Of a stretch of DNA of 33,061 bases, positions 8,974-17,288 are shown piece by piece (the first letter of the stretch is position 1; every line of letters starts with the position of its first letter). Below the pieces are notes generated by a model. The model was not told the DNA's origin, did no database searches, and saw only the letters and a list, made by a program, of their open reading frames with translations. Position numbers and translations under genes: made by a program. The DNA is taken from NCBI RefSeq assembly GCF_001517835.1, contig NZ_LOQG01000002.1, positions 1-33,061 of the forward strand, read 5' to 3'. This DNA is from Caviibacter abscessus (GTDB taxonomy: Bacteria; Fusobacteriota; Fusobacteriia; Fusobacteriales; Leptotrichiaceae).

Positions 8974-9132
8974 ATATATTAAAAGTTAATTATATAAAAC
9001 AACTAAATAATTATGTTTCTTATTTAATTATGCTTTTTAGTTTATAAAAAAATAAATTTTTATAAATATATTCTAATGATTTTAGTTTTTTTTAGGTAAA
9101 ATAAAGATATAAATTAAAAGGAGTTTTAACAT

Positions 9133-10365
9133 ATGAAATATATTGATAAAATTTTAAAATTATATAAAAATGAAAATAATTGTATAAAAAGATATGAAAA
9201 TTTATTATATGAATACAAAAAGCAATTTGGAAATACAGATGATTATGAATTATTTTCATCTTCAGGAAGAACCGAAATTATCGGAAACCACACAGATCAT
9301 AATCATGGTAAAGTTGTTTGTGCAAGTATAAATCTTGATACAATAGCAATAGCTTGTAAAAATAACGATAATAAAATAAGAATAAAAAGTCTGGAATATA
9401 ATGAAAATTATGTAATAGATTTAAATAATTTAGATGTTGAAAAAAATAATTCTTGGTCTTGTATTTTAGTAAAAGGAATGTTAAATGCTTTAAAAAAATC
9501 AGGAAATATTGGAGGATTTAATGCTTGTATAACTTCAACTGTTATTTCTTCTGCCGGAGTAAGTTCTTCTGCATCATTTGAAATGCTTATAGGTACTATA
9601 ATAAATTCATTTTATAATAACGACAAACTTGATATAGTAACTCTTGCAAAAGCAGGACAATATTCAGAAAATACAAATTGGAATAAAAAATCAGGATTAC
9701 TTGATCAAATTGCATGTGCTAATGGTGGGCTTGTTTCAATAGATTTTGAGGATATTAAAAATCCAAAAATAACAAAATTAAGTTCAAGTGATATTGAACA
9801 TAAATATGATATAATTATTGTTCCAACAGGTGGTACTCATGCTGATTTATCAGAAGAGTATTCAGCTATACCTAATGAAATGATAAGTATTGCAAATACA
9901 GAACTTAGAAATATTAACAAACAATTCTTATTAGAAAATATAAATGTACTTAGAAAAAAATGTGGAGATCGAGCTATACTTCGTGCAATGCACTTTTTTG
10001 ATGAAAATGAAAGAGTTGATAATTTGATTTTAGCCTTAAATGAAAAAAATTATTCACAATTTTTAAAAATTATTCAAAATTCAGGCTTGTCATCATACAA
10101 ATATCTTCAAAATTGTTATGTTCCAACTAAATCACAAGAACAACCTATACCCATAATTTTAGCACTTACACAAGATTATATTGAAAAATACAATATAAAA
10201 GGTACTTGTCGGGTTCATGGTGGAGGTTTCGCAGGAGTTATAATGACAATTCTTCCAAAAGAAGATTCAAATTCTTACATCAAATATATTTTAAAATATG
10301 TAAATGGCGATGTATATAAGGTAAATATAAGATCTTATGGAGCAATAAATTTAAAAAATATTTAA
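9133..10365 (+). CDS. galK: Galactokinase-family GHMP kinase
   Basis: 410 residues, cytoplasmic; expected to phosphorylate galactose at C1 with ATP (Leloir pathway). The galactokinase signature GRTEIIGNHTDHNHGKV is at about 45-61, the phosphate loop ISSAGVSSSAS at about 138-148, the LLDQ segment holding the catalytic Asp near 188, and motif 3 RVHGGGFAGV near 362-371. The phosphate loop deviates from the usual P-GAGLSSSAS: Pro and the first Gly are replaced by Ser. No galT, galE or galM adjoins it, and it lies divergent to the pip operon. A diverged galactokinase-like paralogue acting on another sugar remains possible. AAAAGGAG lies 9 bp before ATG. Confidence 0.85.
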   Translation: MKYIDKILKLYKNENNCIKRYENLLYEYKKQFGNTDDYELFSSSGRTEIIGNHTDHNHGKVVCASINLDTIAIACKNNDNKIRIKSLEYNENYVIDLNNLDVEKNNSWSCILVKGMLNALKKSGNIGGFNACITSTVISSAGVSSSASFEMLIGTIINSFYNNDKLDIVTLAKAGQYSENTNWNKKSGLLDQIACANGGLVSIDFEDIKNPKITKLSSSDIEHKYDIIIVPTGGTHADLSEEYSAIPNEMISIANTELRNINKQFLLENINVLRKKCGDRAILRAMHFFDENERVDNLILALNEKNYSQFLKIIQNSGLSSYKYLQNCYVPTKSQEQPIPIILALTQDYIEKYNIKGTCRVHGGGFAGVIMTILPKEDSNSYIKYILKYVNGDVYKVNIRSYGAINLKNI

Positions 10366-10373
10366 TCTATTAA

Positions 10374-10401
10374 AAATGGGAGTGTTTTAAAACTCCCATT
10401 T
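10374..10401. terminator. Bidirectional terminator between galK and potD
   Basis: AAATGGGAGT and ACTCCCATTT form a 10-bp stem with an 8-base loop; A-runs on one side and T-runs on the other serve the two converging genes. Confidence 0.85.
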
Positions 10402-10403
10402 TA

Positions 10404-11450
10404 TTATTTAGCTAGTTTTATTTCATCCCATACTTTATTTTGTTTTTCCCTTGTTGCTTCATCAAGTCCTACCGGTAATTTTGCATTTTTTAATATTTCT
10501 TCAACGGTAACTATTGATTTAACAGTAGTTAACTTTTCAACACCTTTAATTACTGGTATTTGTCTGAATTGTTCAAATACTTTAACATAATTTTCAGGTT
10601 TATATAAAAATTCTAAAAATTTATATGCATTTTCAACATGTTTTGCATTTGAAGGTATTGACATATTATCAATATACATCATAGCTCCTTTTGGCAAGAA
10701 ATATGTAAAGTTTTTTTGTTCCTCTTCACTTGTTTCATAAAATACATCAGGGTATCCATGCGATACTACAAATTCTCCGGATGCAAGTCCTTTACCAAAA
10801 GTTGTGCTATCAAATTTTGCTAAATTTTTCTTAAATTTAATAATTAATTGCTTTGCAGCTTCTAATTCTTTATCATTACTTGTATTTGATTCAAATCCTA
10901 GATATTGTAAGGCTAATCCTAATGTTTCACGTCCATCATCTAACATAGTCATTCCTGATTTATATTTTTCATTTTCAAAAAGACTTAAATCCCTTGGAAA
11001 ATCCTTACCTAAAATTGAAGTATTTACATTTACACCTGTTGCAAAATATCCATATGGAATAGAATAATTAAGTCCATTATCATATATTTTTGAAAATTCA
11101 TATAATTTTAGTCTATCCGCATCTAGATTTTCAAATGTATTTTTTAGCTTTGTTTTATCAAGCTTTAATAACATATTATTTTTTATCATTACATCAACAT
11201 AATCAGTTGAAGGAGATACAATATCATATTGATCTGTACCAGTTAAAAGTTTAGCCATCATCGTATCATTATTGTCGTAGTAAGTAATGTTTACTTTTAT
11301 TCCTGTTTCTTTTTCAAATTTTTCAACAACATCATCAGGAATAAAATATATCCAAGTATAAATATTAAGTTCATTTTCATTAGTTGTACTTGAACCGCAA
11401 CTTGTAAGTAATAAAATAGACATAATTAAATATAAAAAAAATTTTTTCAA
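10404..11450 (-). CDS. potD: Spermidine/putrescine ABC transporter substrate-binding protein
   Basis: 348 residues. A lipoprotein signal peptide (MKKFFLYLIMSILLLTSC) is followed by NELNIYTWIYFIPDDVVEKF, the PotD/PotF opening (L-IYNW-YI-P-V--FEKETGI), then VNITYYDNNDTMMAKL and YDIVSPSTDYV, which line the polyamine pocket in this family. It binds polyamine outside the cytoplasmic membrane and delivers it to PotBC-PotA. No potA, B or C gene lies nearby, so the permease must be encoded elsewhere. TTG start with AGAGGTGG upstream. Last gene before the terminator it shares with galK; murE is 48 bp upstream. Confidence 0.9.
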   Translation of the reverse strand: MKKFFLYLIMSILLLTSCGSSTTNENELNIYTWIYFIPDDVVEKFEKETGIKVNITYYDNNDTMMAKLLTGTDQYDIVSPSTDYVDVMIKNNMLLKLDKTKLKNTFENLDADRLKLYEFSKIYDNGLNYSIPYGYFATGVNVNTSILGKDFPRDLSLFENEKYKSGMTMLDDGRETLGLALQYLGFESNTSNDKELEAAKQLIIKFKKNLAKFDSTTFGKGLASGEFVVSHGYPDVFYETSEEEQKNFTYFLPKGAMMYIDNMSIPSNAKHVENAYKFLEFLYKPENYVKVFEQFRQIPVIKGVEKLTTVKSIVTVEEILKNAKLPVGLDEATREKQNKVWDEIKLAK

Positions 11451-11498
11451 TTCAATACCACCTCTTATTTTTTATTAAATATTAACACATAAATATCC

Positions 11499-12917
11499 TT
11501 ATTTCAAACTCTTTTTAACTTCCTCTTTATCAGAAAAATGTAGTATTTCTTTACCTATAATTTGATAAGTTTCATGTCCTTTTCCTGCAATAATTACACT
11601 GTCATTTGGTAAAATCATATTCACTGCATGATTTATTGCACTTGATCTATTTTCTATTATTATATAATTAGTATAATTAATATCTGTAAGACCTTTTTCA
11701 ACATCTGCTAAAATTTGCTTTGGATCTTCTGTTCTTGGATTGTCAGATGTTAATATTATATAATCCGAATATTTTGCCGCTGCTTTTGCCATTAAAGGTC
11801 TTTTTGTTCTATCTCTATCTCCACCTGCACCAAAAACCGTAATAAGTCTATTTTGAGTAATCTTTTTTAGTGTACTTAATACATTAATTAATCCATCAGG
11901 TGTATGTGCATAATCTATAACTATTCTTGCATTTTTGTCATTTTCAATTAATTCAAATCTACCTACTACTGACTCCATTTTAGAAATTTTATCAAGTATA
12001 TACGAAAAATCAATACCTATACTTGTAAGAGAAGCAACTACACCTAAAATATTATGTAAATTGTATTCCCCAACAAGTTTTGTTACTATTTCCTTTATTC
12101 CATATTTTGATGTAATTCTAATTTTCATTCCATTATTAGTATACTCTAATATTTCACCATAAATATCAGCCATTTTATCTTTTGTGCTTATACTTATGCC
12201 ATTTAAAGTTTTTACATATTTATCATCAATATTTACACAAAGTTTTGCATTTGGTTTTAGTAAGTCTATTATTTTACATTTAGCATTAAAATAATCTTCT
12301 ATTGTTTTATGATAATCTAAATGATCTTGAGTTAGATTTGTAAAAATTGCACTATCAAAATTTAACATATCTACTCTTCCCATAGAAAGTGAATGTGAAC
12401 TAACTTCCATAAAGAAATACTCAACACCTAATTTTACACTTTTGTCCATAAGTTTTATTAAATCAAGAGATTCTGGAGTTGTATTTTTAGCATTAAAATT
12501 CTCATTTAATATTCTATAACCAGTTGTTCCTACTCTAGATGAATTTTCCAACACACTTTCTAATATGTATGTACTTGTAGTTTTTCCATTAGTACCTGTA
12601 ACACCAATAACTTTTAACTTATTTTGCGGAAAATCATATAAATTTGATGCTATAATACCAAGATTATGTCTTAAATTTTCTACATAATAAAATGATATAT
12701 TTTCATATTTTGTAATATTTATAGTTTTATCATCAGTTATTACTGCAACTGCACCATTTTCAATAGCTTTTGATATATAATCATTTCCATTTACATTTGT
12801 TCCATGCATGGCAACAAATATATCTCCACTTGTTATCTCTCTTGAATCATAACTTATAGACTTAAATTCAAAATCTAAACCTTTTTGTAATATTTCATAC
12901 TTTACATCTTTAAACAT
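11499..12917 (-). CDS. murE: UDP-MurNAc-L-Ala-D-Glu:diamino acid ligase
   Basis: 472 residues, cytoplasmic peptidoglycan precursor enzyme adding the third stem-peptide residue with ATP. Domain 1 (YDSREITSGDIFVAM, UDP-MurNAc binding), ATP loop GVTGTNGKTT near 105-114, MEVSSHSL and NLTQDHLDYH in the central domain, and GAGGDRDRTKRPLMAKAA then SDNPRTEDP in the C-terminal domain. The DNPR motif is the one associated with diaminopimelate-type (or lanthionine-type) MurE rather than lysine enzymes. It starts 1 bp from the end of nhaC, so the two are co-transcribed. Confidence 0.95.
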   Translation of the reverse strand: MFKDVKYEILQKGLDFEFKSISYDSREITSGDIFVAMHGTNVNGNDYISKAIENGAVAVITDDKTINITKYENISFYYVENLRHNLGIIASNLYDFPQNKLKVIGVTGTNGKTTSTYILESVLENSSRVGTTGYRILNENFNAKNTTPESLDLIKLMDKSVKLGVEYFFMEVSSHSLSMGRVDMLNFDSAIFTNLTQDHLDYHKTIEDYFNAKCKIIDLLKPNAKLCVNIDDKYVKTLNGISISTKDKMADIYGEILEYTNNGMKIRITSKYGIKEIVTKLVGEYNLHNILGVVASLTSIGIDFSYILDKISKMESVVGRFELIENDKNARIVIDYAHTPDGLINVLSTLKKITQNRLITVFGAGGDRDRTKRPLMAKAAAKYSDYIILTSDNPRTEDPKQILADVEKGLTDINYTNYIIIENRSSAINHAVNMILPNDSVIIAGKGHETYQIIGKEILHFSDKEEVKKSLK

Positions 12918-12918
12918 T

Positions 12919-14226
12919 TTATCCTCTTTCTTTTTTGCAAAATTGTATAGTTAATATTGTAAAAAATATTAAAGAAAAAATATAAAAAGAATATTTTAAT
13001 ACCTCTATGGGTGACACATTTGCAAGTCCTGTTACTATTAGCATACCTCCATCATATGGACAAAGAGCTAAAAATGCACAAGCAAATATATCTAATAAAC
13101 TTGCTAATCTTCTCTTTGATATATTATATTTTTCTCCAATTTCTTTTGCTAGAGGAGCTGATATTATTATGGCTATTGTATTATTAACTAATGCTATTGA
13201 AAGTAATCCTGATAAAAATCCTATTCCGTATTCAGCACCTTTTCTATTTTTTATTTTACTAGTTATAGATTCAATTAGCCACTGTGTTCCACCATAAAAT
13301 TTTATTAAACCTATTAATCCAGAAATTAGTATTGCAACTACTGTAATACCCATCACGGATTCCATCCCGTTACCTACTGCTTTTAACCAGTCAAAAAAAC
13401 TTATACTTCTTGTTGCAAATCCTATAATACCTGTAAAGATTATACCTATAAATAATACTGCGGATACATTATATCCAATAATAGCTGTAACTAATACAAT
13501 TATATAAGGTATTGTTTTTATTATACTGTAAGTTCCTGCATTTACTATTTCTCCTTTTGACCCAATGATATAGTATAGGAAAAGTGCCAGTATTGCAGCA
13601 GGTAATGCAATTAAAAAATTCATTTTAAATTTATCTTTCATTTCTGCACCAACACCTTGTGTTGCTGAAATAGTTGTATCTGATATTATAGACAGATTAT
13701 CTCCAAAATACGCTCCACCTATTACAGCAGAACAAGCTATAGCAACATTTATATTTGCAGATTCTGCAACTCCTATTGCTATCGGGGCAACTGCTGCTAT
13801 CGTTCCCATTGATGTGCCTATTGCTGTTGATATTAAACAACTTATTATAAATACACCAGGTATTAAAAATTGTGATGGTATAAATGCTAACCCTAAATTT
13901 ACTACTGAATCTACACCACCAATTGCTTTTGCTCCACCTTGAAATCCACCGACTAATAAATATATTATACCTATTAGTATTACACCTTTATTTCCTGCAT
14001 TTTCACTAAATACATTTATTTTTTCATTTAATTTTACTTTTGGGTTTAACAACATTGCTGTTACAATTCCAAACATTAATGCAACTTGTCTTGGAAAATA
14101 ACTAAACGCTTTTTCATAACCTGCATAAGTAAAATACAAGCCTGAACCTATATAGAGAAATAGGAATACTAATAATGGTATAAATGCTATTGCTCCCAAA
14201 TTATAGTGTTTATTACTTTTTTCCAT
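12919..14226 (-). CDS. nhaC: NhaC-family Na+/H+ antiporter
   Basis: 435 residues and about 11-12 hydrophobic segments: an integral cytoplasmic membrane protein. Family blocks are TAIGTSMGTIAAVAPIAIG, GGAYFGDNLSIISDTTISAT (the NhaC hallmark GD--SP-SDTT) and the C-terminal CPYDGGMLIVTG. Ion specificity cannot be read from sequence; NhaC relatives include Na+/H+ antiporters and malate/lactate or amino-acid exchangers. I chose ATG 14226 (MEKSNKHYN) because AAAGGTG lies 5 bp upstream; the TTG at 14241 has no such site. It lies downstream of the rplT terminator and upstream of murE. Confidence 0.85.
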   Translation of the reverse strand: MEKSNKHYNLGAIAFIPLLVFLFLYIGSGLYFTYAGYEKAFSYFPRQVALMFGIVTAMLLNPKVKLNEKINVFSENAGNKGVILIGIIYLLVGGFQGGAKAIGGVDSVVNLGLAFIPSQFLIPGVFIISCLISTAIGTSMGTIAAVAPIAIGVAESANINVAIACSAVIGGAYFGDNLSIISDTTISATQGVGAEMKDKFKMNFLIALPAAILALFLYYIIGSKGEIVNAGTYSIIKTIPYIIVLVTAIIGYNVSAVLFIGIIFTGIIGFATRSISFFDWLKAVGNGMESVMGITVVAILISGLIGLIKFYGGTQWLIESITSKIKNRKGAEYGIGFLSGLLSIALVNNTIAIIISAPLAKEIGEKYNISKRRLASLLDIFACAFLALCPYDGGMLIVTGLANVSPIEVLKYSFYIFSLIFFTILTIQFCKKERG

Positions 14227-14263
14227 GATTACACCTTTCAAATATTATAGATTAAATTAATAA

Positions 14264-14285
14264 AAAGGGGTTTTAAAAACCCCCT
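14264..14285 (-). terminator. Terminator of the infC-rpmI-rplT operon
   Basis: A GGGG(T)n/(A)nCCCC hairpin followed on the minus strand by TTTTT, 12 bp beyond the rplT stop codon. Confidence 0.75.
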
Positions 14286-14297
14286 ATCTAATATTTA

Positions 14298-14648
14298 TTA
14301 TAGACTTTTTACTTTTTCAACTAAGCTTGCAAATTCTGTTGCGTTATTTACTGCTAAATCAGCTAATACTTTTCTGTCTAACTCTATTTCTAATTTCTTT
14401 AATCCATTCATAAATTTAGAATATGAGATACCATTTAATCTTGCTGCCGCATTAATTCTAATTATCCATAACTCTCTCATTGTTCTTTTCTTTAATTTTC
14501 TATGTTCTGTTGCGAACGCCATAGCTCTTCTTACAGCTTCACTTGCTTTTTTAAAGTTAGTTTTTCTTGTTCCTTTATATCCTTTTGCTTCTTTTAATAT
14601 TTTCTTATGTTTTTTTCTTCTTATTATTCCAGTTTTTACTCTTGACAT
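14298..14648 (-). CDS. rplT: 50S ribosomal protein L20
   Basis: 116 residues, the normal size. [50 protein letters not shown] and [19 protein letters not shown] are nearly universal L20 blocks. It binds 23S rRNA early in 50S assembly. The third gene of the classic infC-rpmI-rplT operon, 14 bp after rpmI. L20 is the autogenous repressor of this operon in several bacteria (established elsewhere). Confidence 0.98.
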   Translation of the reverse strand: MSRVKTGIIRRKKHKKILKEAKGYKGTRKTNFKKASEAVRRAMAFATEHRKLKKRTMRELWIIRINAAARLNGISYSKFMNGLKKLEIELDRKVLADLAVNNATEFASLVEKVKSL

Positions 14649-14662
14649 ATTTTAATCTCCTC

Positions 14663-14869
14663 CTATCTTCCTTTACTTGTAACCAATAATTTTGCAACTT
14701 TTTCTGCTGCTCCACCTGAAATTACATAGTCATCTCCTAAGTGTTTCTTTCTCTTATGAGATTTTTTAGTTAATATATGGCTTTTCCCTGAGTGTCTTAT
14801 AACAAATTTTCCGCTTCCTGTTACTTTTATTCTCTTTTTTGCTCCTTTATGTGTTTTCATCTTAGGCAT
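14663..14869 (-). CDS. rpmI: 50S ribosomal protein L35
   Basis: 68 residues, basic. [20 protein letters not shown] then [14 protein letters not shown] matches L35 throughout. Middle gene of the infC-rpmI-rplT operon, 12 bp after infC. Confidence 0.98.
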   Translation of the reverse strand: MPKMKTHKGAKKRIKVTGSGKFVIRHSGKSHILTKKSHKRKKHLGDDYVISGGAAEKVAKLLVTSKGR

Positions 14870-14881
14870 AAATTTTCCTCC

Positions 14882-15406
14882 TTATTTTTTAGGTGATATT
14901 AATATGAATTTTTGTATTTGTTCTTTTCCATACTTTTTCTCTACAATAGCATTTTCTTCAAATAATTGTGCCATTTCATCTAAGATTTTTATAGCTGTGT
15001 CTATATGTTGTTTTTCTCTACCTGATAATCTTAAACTTACTTTAATTTTATATTCCTTTTCAAGAAATTTATTAATTTGAGTTACTTTTGTTTGCATATC
15101 ATGGTCATCAATATGTGGCTTTATTCTCAATTCTTTTATTACGATATTCTTTTGTTTTTTCTTATTTTCTTTATCTTTTTTAGTTTTTTCATATCTAAAT
15201 TTACCGTAATTCATTATTTTACATACTGGTGGTTCAGCATTTGGTGATATTTCTACCAAATCCAAATTTTGTTCATTAGCCATTTCCAAAGCCTCACTTG
15301 GTGTCATAACACCTAGACTTTCCCCATCTTCTCCAATAACTCTTATTTCTCTGCATCTGATTTTTTCATTTACTCTTACACCATCAGATTTATTAGTTCC
15401 TTTAAT
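14882..15406 (-). CDS. infC: Translation initiation factor IF-3
   Basis: 174 residues, both IF-3 domains present: N-terminal NEKIRCREIRVIGEDGESLG with PPVCKIMNYGKFRYE, and the C-terminal EIRIKPHI-like IKELRIKPHIDDHDM with SLRLSGREKQH. IF-3 prevents 70S assembly and checks the start codon. I place the start at ATT 15406 (ATT AAA GGA ACT, i.e. MKGTNKSDGVRVNEKI): AGGAGGTG lies about 6 bp upstream, and an AUU start followed by AAA GGN is the known infC arrangement that lets IF-3 repress its own synthesis. The GTG at 15415 overlaps the Shine-Dalgarno itself and cannot be used. Confidence 0.96.
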   Translation of the reverse strand: MKGTNKSDGVRVNEKIRCREIRVIGEDGESLGVMTPSEALEMANEQNLDLVEISPNAEPPVCKIMNYGKFRYEKTKKDKENKKKQKNIVIKELRIKPHIDDHDMQTKVTQINKFLEKEYKIKVSLRLSGREKQHIDTAIKILDEMAQLFEENAIVEKKYGKEQIQKFILISPKK

Positions 15407-15437
15407 ACAGAACACCTCCTAAATAATACTAATAAAA

Positions 15438-15459
15438 AAACAAGATATAAATCTTGTTT
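15438..15459 (-). terminator. Attenuator hairpin in the infC leader
   Basis: On the minus strand AAACAAGAT-TTAT-ATCTTGTTT is followed directly by four more T residues, and lies only 25 bp upstream of the infC Shine-Dalgarno. A strong intrinsic terminator in that position implies premature termination control of the operon. Confidence 0.7.
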
Positions 15460-15477
15460 CTCAAATAGCTTAAAAAC

Positions 15478-15505
15478 ATTACAAGAACAAAAAAATTCTT
15501 GTAAT
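15478..15505 (-). promoter_or_regulatory. Second leader hairpin of infC (possible antiterminator arm)
   Basis: ATTACAAGAA and TTCTTGTAAT form a 10-bp stem with an 8-base loop just before the attenuator. Its TTCTTGT and ACAAGAA arms are almost identical to the arms of the attenuator (ACAAGAT, ATCTTGT), so arms can exchange between the two hairpins. Confidence 0.5.
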
Positions 15506-15589
15506 AAATACTACATAACCTAACTCATTCAATTATGGAAAGGTGAGAAAACAATATTTCTTCTTCAACAAATTATTCAATTCTTTCTG

Positions 15590-15618
15590 ATTCTACACTT
15601 TTTTTTAGTATTTGTCAA
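15590..15618 (-). promoter_or_regulatory. Promoter of the infC operon
   Basis: Minus-strand TTGACA (15613-15618), 17-bp spacer and TAGAAT (15590-15595). The transcript would carry a leader of about 175 bases containing the two hairpins. Confidence 0.8.
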
Positions 15619-15656
15619 TATTTTTTATTTATAGCATTTTTTCGTTTAATAAAATT

Positions 15657-15691
15657 GCTGTAAAATAACGAGTATGTCATTATTTTACAGC
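15657..15691. terminator. Terminator downstream of dps
   Basis: GCTGTAAAATAA pairs with TTATTTTACAGC (12 bp) around an 11-base loop, seven bases past the dps stop. It also separates dps from the divergently placed upstream region of infC. Confidence 0.75.
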
Positions 15692-15697
15692 TATTAT

Positions 15698-16123
15698 TTA
15701 TCTGGCTACTCTTAGCATCCAATTTAATTTTTCATATTCCACTATGAAATTATCTATTATTGATGATGTTCCATAATCATTTTTTTCATCAGCTAATACT
15801 TTTATTTCTTTTGCACTTGATATAATATATGATACATCTTCTTTTAATGAATTTAATGCACTATCTATATCTATCTCAGTACTTGTTGCTTCTTTTATAT
15901 TTGCAATTTCTAAATATTCTTTAAGACTAGATAAAGGTCTATTACCTAAAGCTAATATTCTTTCTGCAATAACATCTATTTCTTCATTTAATTGCTCATA
16001 TATTTCATCTAATTTAGCATGAATTGAAAAGAAACCATGCCCCTTTATATTCCAATGATAATTTTGTACTTTTTTAGATAATACTGTTAAGTCTGCTAAA
16101 AATTGATTTAATCTTTTTTCCAT
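15698..16123 (-). CDS. dps: Dps-family ferritin-like protein
   Basis: 141 residues. It matches Dps/miniferritin: LNQFLADLTVLSKKVQNYHWNIKG at the N-terminus and the intersubunit ferroxidase residues His23, His35, Asp50 and Glu54, whose spacing equals that of characterised Dps proteins. It stores iron with H2O2 as oxidant and protects DNA. No Lys/Arg-rich tail is visible at the N-terminus, so DNA binding may be weak or absent. Own promoter and terminator: a single-gene unit. AGGAG before ATG. Confidence 0.93.
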   Translation of the reverse strand: MEKRLNQFLADLTVLSKKVQNYHWNIKGHGFFSIHAKLDEIYEQLNEEIDVIAERILALGNRPLSSLKEYLEIANIKEATSTEIDIDSALNSLKEDVSYIISSAKEIKVLADEKNDYGTSSIIDNFIVEYEKLNWMLRVAR

Positions 16124-16173
16124 ATTTACTCTCCTTTTTTATTCTAGTTTTAAATTTGTATTCATTACAATTT

Positions 16174-16202
16174 ATTATATTATAATTATATTTATATGTC
16201 AA
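16174..16202 (-). promoter_or_regulatory. Promoter of dps
   Basis: Minus-strand TTGACA (16197-16202), 17-bp spacer and TATAAT (16174-16179): a full consensus sigma-70 promoter about 50 bp before the start codon. Confidence 0.8.
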
Positions 16203-16214
16203 TAGCTAAAAATA

Positions 16215-16234
16215 CCCAACACATTAGTATTGGG
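16215..16234 (-). terminator. Terminator of hpf
   Basis: CCCAATAC-TAAT-GTGTTGGG, an 8-bp stem with one G-T pair, followed on the minus strand by TATTTTT; 9 bp past the hpf stop. Confidence 0.7.
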
Positions 16235-16243
16235 CACTTTTAT

Positions 16244-16549
16244 TTATTTTTTCTCTTTCATTTTTTCTTTATATTTTCTAACTTGTCTTTCCATTTTATC
16301 TGCCATACCGTCAATAGCAGCGTATAAGTCTTTATCTTCACTTTCTATTCTAATTTTTTTTCCAGTAGCATATATTGTTGCATCTGCCTTATGAATTGGA
16401 CCTTCAGATTTTGTTTTTTCAACTGTAAGCATTACATGAACCTCTGTAATGTTTTCAAGATATTTTCCTATCTTCTTACATTTTTCCTCAGCATACTCTC
16501 TAATAGGATCTGTTATTTTTAAATGTTGACCACTAATAATGATATTCAT
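16244..16549 (-). CDS. hpf: Ribosome hibernation-promoting factor, short form
   Basis: 101 residues. MNIIISGQHLKITDPIREYAEEK, then KIGKYLENITEVHVML and GKKIRIESEDKDLYAAIDGM match the HPF/RaiA family that docks in the 30S decoding site and stops translation in stationary phase. It lacks the C-terminal dimerisation domain of long HPF and ends in a Lys-rich tail. I chose ATG 16549 because AGGGGAG lies 8 bp upstream; an extension to 16609 would overlap the promoter. Confidence 0.92.
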   Translation of the reverse strand: MNIIISGQHLKITDPIREYAEEKCKKIGKYLENITEVHVMLTVEKTKSEGPIHKADATIYATGKKIRIESEDKDLYAAIDGMADKMERQVRKYKEKMKEKK

Positions 16550-16579
16550 AAGAACACTCCCCTTCATCTTGTATACTAA

Positions 16580-16609
16580 ATTATACCCCCCACAATATAT
16601 GATTGTCAA
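16580..16609 (-). promoter_or_regulatory. Promoter of hpf with a G-run spacer
   Basis: Minus-strand TTGACA (16604-16609), an 18-bp spacer ending in six G residues, and TATAAT (16580-16585). The -35 box overlaps the lolD stop codon, so hpf can be transcribed separately from the long upstream operon. Confidence 0.75.
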
Positions 16610-17280
16610 TTAAATTTAACTAATTTATAGTTCTCAACTTTATATTTAATTTTAGCTATATCTGCTAATTCTTTACTATGAGTAACTATAATAATACTTT
16701 GTTTCTTTTCTTTATTTATTTTTAAGAATAAATCATTTATTTTTTTGCTGTTATATTCATCAAGATTTCCTGTAGGTTCATCTGCAAGTATTATTTGAGG
16801 ATCATTAATTAATGCTCTTGCAATAGCAATTCTTTGTTTTTCACCACCTGATAATTCATTTGGATAGTGTTTTGCTCTATTTTCTAAACCAACTAAATCT
16901 AAAAGTTCCATTGCTTTTTGCTCAATTTCTTTTTTTGTATATTTTCCTCTTTCAAGTGCAGGTAACATTATATTTTCAAGTGCTGTAAATTCAGCAAGTA
17001 AATAATGAAATTGAAAAACAAAACCTATATTTTCGCTTCTAAGTTCTGCTTCATTGATATTTTCAGGTATTTTTTCATTTATATATATTTTACCTTGAAA
17101 ATCACTATCTAAAAGTCCTAAAATATTAAGCAGTGTCGTTTTCCCACTTCCTGATTTACCTTGTATTGAAACTAAATCTCCTTCTTCAATTGCCATGTTT
17201 ATATTATCAAGTATTTTTATTTCTTCTACATTTGTCTTATATATTTTAGTAACATTTTCAAGTCTTAATAATGTTTGCAT
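16606..17280 (-). CDS. lolD: LolD-type lipoprotein-release ABC transporter ATPase
   Basis: 224 residues, cytoplasmic ATPase. Walker A GKSGSGKT at 41-48, a Q-loop in GFVFQFHYLLAEFTALEN (the FQ-H-LL-EFTALEN pattern of LolD), signature LSGGEKQRIAIARAL at about 143-157, Walker B IILADEPTGNLD and the switch His in VTHSKEL. LolCDE extracts lipoproteins from the inner membrane for transfer to LolA. It adjoins the LolC/E permease gene (8 bp), and a LolA-like gene lies in the same run of genes. This supports a diderm host. Confidence 0.9.
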   Translation of the reverse strand: MQTLLRLENVTKIYKTNVEEIKILDNINMAIEEGDLVSIQGKSGSGKTTLLNILGLLDSDFQGKIYINEKIPENINEAELRSENIGFVFQFHYLLAEFTALENIMLPALERGKYTKKEIEQKAMELLDLVGLENRAKHYPNELSGGEKQRIAIARALINDPQIILADEPTGNLDEYNSKKINDLFLKINKEKKQSIIIVTHSKELADIAKIKYKVENYKLVKFN

Positions 17281-17288
17281 TTTTCCTC

